Shown in pieces: positions 5,634 to 6,382 of a stretch of 6,382 bases of DNA (positions are counted from its first letter, which is position 1; each line of letters begins with the position of its first letter). The stretch is from Coxiellaceae bacterium (GTDB lineage: Bacteria; Pseudomonadota; Gammaproteobacteria; GCA-013414725). The position numbers were made by a program, and so were the translations under genes. A model generated the notes under the pieces. That model was given only the letters and a program-made list of their open reading frames with translations, did not search any database and was not told where the DNA came from. The DNA lies in assembly GCA_013414725.1 (NCBI GenBank), contig CP058706.1:760776-767157 (forward strand). The letters run 5' to 3'.

Positions 5634-6382
5634 ATGAAAGCAATGGCTATTGAACAATTCGGCGCAACCAATGTTTTTCAACTCATAGAAATACCTGTGC
5701 CGAATTTGACTCAAGGACATGTCCTTATAAGAGTGAAAGCAAGCAGCGTTAATCCATTGGATTGGAAAATTCGCGCCGGGCATCTGCCACATTTAATTAA
5801 TTCTTTTCCTGCTGTGTTGCATGGTGATGTTGCTGGAGTAGTTGCAGCAGTTGGCGCTGGAGTCGAGCGTTTTCAAGAGGGAGATGCAGTCTATGGTTGT
5901 ATTGGTGGCTTTTTAAATATGAGCGGTGCATTAGCAGAATACGTGGTTGCTGATGCCAATTTAATTGCCCATAAACCAAAAACACTTTCATTTCTTGAAG
6001 CTGCCGCCTTGCCTTTAGTTGTCGAAACAGCGTGGGAAGCATTAGTGACATATACTCGTGTTCAACCTGGACAAACCGTTTTGATTTATGGTGGTACTGG
6101 TGGTGTTGGCCATATCGCGATACAAATTGCCAAATGGTTGGGTGCAAAAGTATTTGCCACGGCTTCTTCACTGGAAAAAATGACATTGGTCAAGCAACTC
6201 GGTGCAGATGAGGTGATTAATTATAAGGCAGAAGACGTGAATTCATATGTAAAAACTCATACCGATAATCAGGGTTTCGACGTGGTGTTTGATACAGTAG
6301 GAGGGGAACATCTATTTACTGCTATTACAGCTGCCGCTGTCTACGGCAAAGTCGTTACTATTTTGCCATTTCCAAAGAGTGA
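5634..6382 (+). CDS. Zinc-independent quinone oxidoreductase-like dehydrogenase (MDR superfamily), cut by the right edge
   Basis: The first 249 codons are visible and uninterrupted; the gene leaves the window without a stop. Family members are usually 310-340 residues, so about three quarters is present. The N-terminal GroES-like fold has the family landmarks VLIRVKASSVNPLDWKIRAG (29-48), HGDVAGVVAAVG (63-74) and GDAVYG (83-88). The cofactor-binding Rossmann fold has GGTGGVG (153-159) followed by AIQIAKWLGAKVFATAS. A further typical stretch is LGADEVINY (189-197), then FDVVFDTVGG (215-224). The catalytic zinc cysteine and structural zinc cysteines of alcohol dehydrogenases are absent, with SVNPLDW in place of the C-G-T-D motif. 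This points to NADPH-dependent reduction of quinones or enones in the cytosol. The exact substrate cannot be told. It follows the broken STAND operon in the same direction but shows none of its damage, and is likely an unrelated housekeeping or stress gene. Confidence 0.92.
   Translation, partial: MKAMAIEQFGATNVFQLIEIPVPNLTQGHVLIRVKASSVNPLDWKIRAGHLPHLINSFPAVLHGDVAGVVAAVGAGVERFQEGDAVYGCIGGFLNMSGALAEYVVADANLIAHKPKTLSFLEAAALPLVVETAWEALVTYTRVQPGQTVLIYGGTGGVGHIAIQIAKWLGAKVFATASSLEKMTLVKQLGADEVINYKAEDVNSYVKTHTDNQGFDVVFDTVGGEHLFTAITAAAVYGKVVTILPFPKS

Noticed and set aside
5797..6186. Minus-strand open frame of 129 codons, rich in Q, H and L
   Set aside because: It is antisense to the clear oxidoreductase with GGTGGVG; the biased composition is a by-product of the coding strand.

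Overview
The window reads as AT-rich bacterial DNA, by eye around 40% GC. I infer a host-associated gammaproteobacterium, possibly in or near the Legionellales. The reasons are the composition, a type VI secretion PAAR tip protein, and a giant TIR/SEFIR-like + NACHT + helical-repeat protein of a style I associate with Legionella, Rickettsiella or Coxiella relatives and amoeba symbionts. The taxonomy is an inference, since no marker gene is present.

Layout. (1) Positions 2-70 (+) look like the last codons of an unidentified protein. (2) Positions 91-441 (-) encode an intact PAAR-repeat protein. (3) Positions 442-535 are a short divergent intergenic region with ribosome binding sites for both sides and a TACATTT-N6-AAATGTA inverted repeat. 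(4) Positions 536-5441 (+) are best read as ONE gene of about 1640 codons, broken by about 18 single-base frameshifts. The order of parts is TIR/SEFIR-like domain, charged linker, NACHT NTPase, helical region, HEAT-like solenoid, and an unrecognised C-terminal region. (5) Positions 5441-5619 (+) are a small protein of about 59 residues that overlaps the large gene as TAATG and is itself frameshifted once. (6) From 5634 (+) to the right edge runs an intact zinc-independent quinone oxidoreductase-like dehydrogenase.

Main point. The many short overlapping open frames between 536 and 5619 are not separate genes. At each junction, adding one base to (or occasionally removing one from) a run of two to six identical bases restores one continuous protein. 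The junctions restore recognisable NACHT landmarks (Walker B FDGFDE, sensor TSRP, FSHLSIQEFFA) and a regular solenoid spacing. No in-frame nonsense substitution is needed. This fits either an uncorrected assembly with single-base deletions or a recently decaying gene. The flanking genes show no such damage.

How the parts may work together. If intact, the large protein would be a STAND/NLR-like sensor. The solenoid would sense a ligand, the NACHT module would oligomerise, and the TIR-like domain would act as effector or signalling module. This resembles known bacterial anti-phage NACHT/TIR systems, but a host-directed role is equally possible. The overlapping small ORF may be a coupled partner. 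The PAAR and oxidoreductase genes are probably neighbours rather than components.
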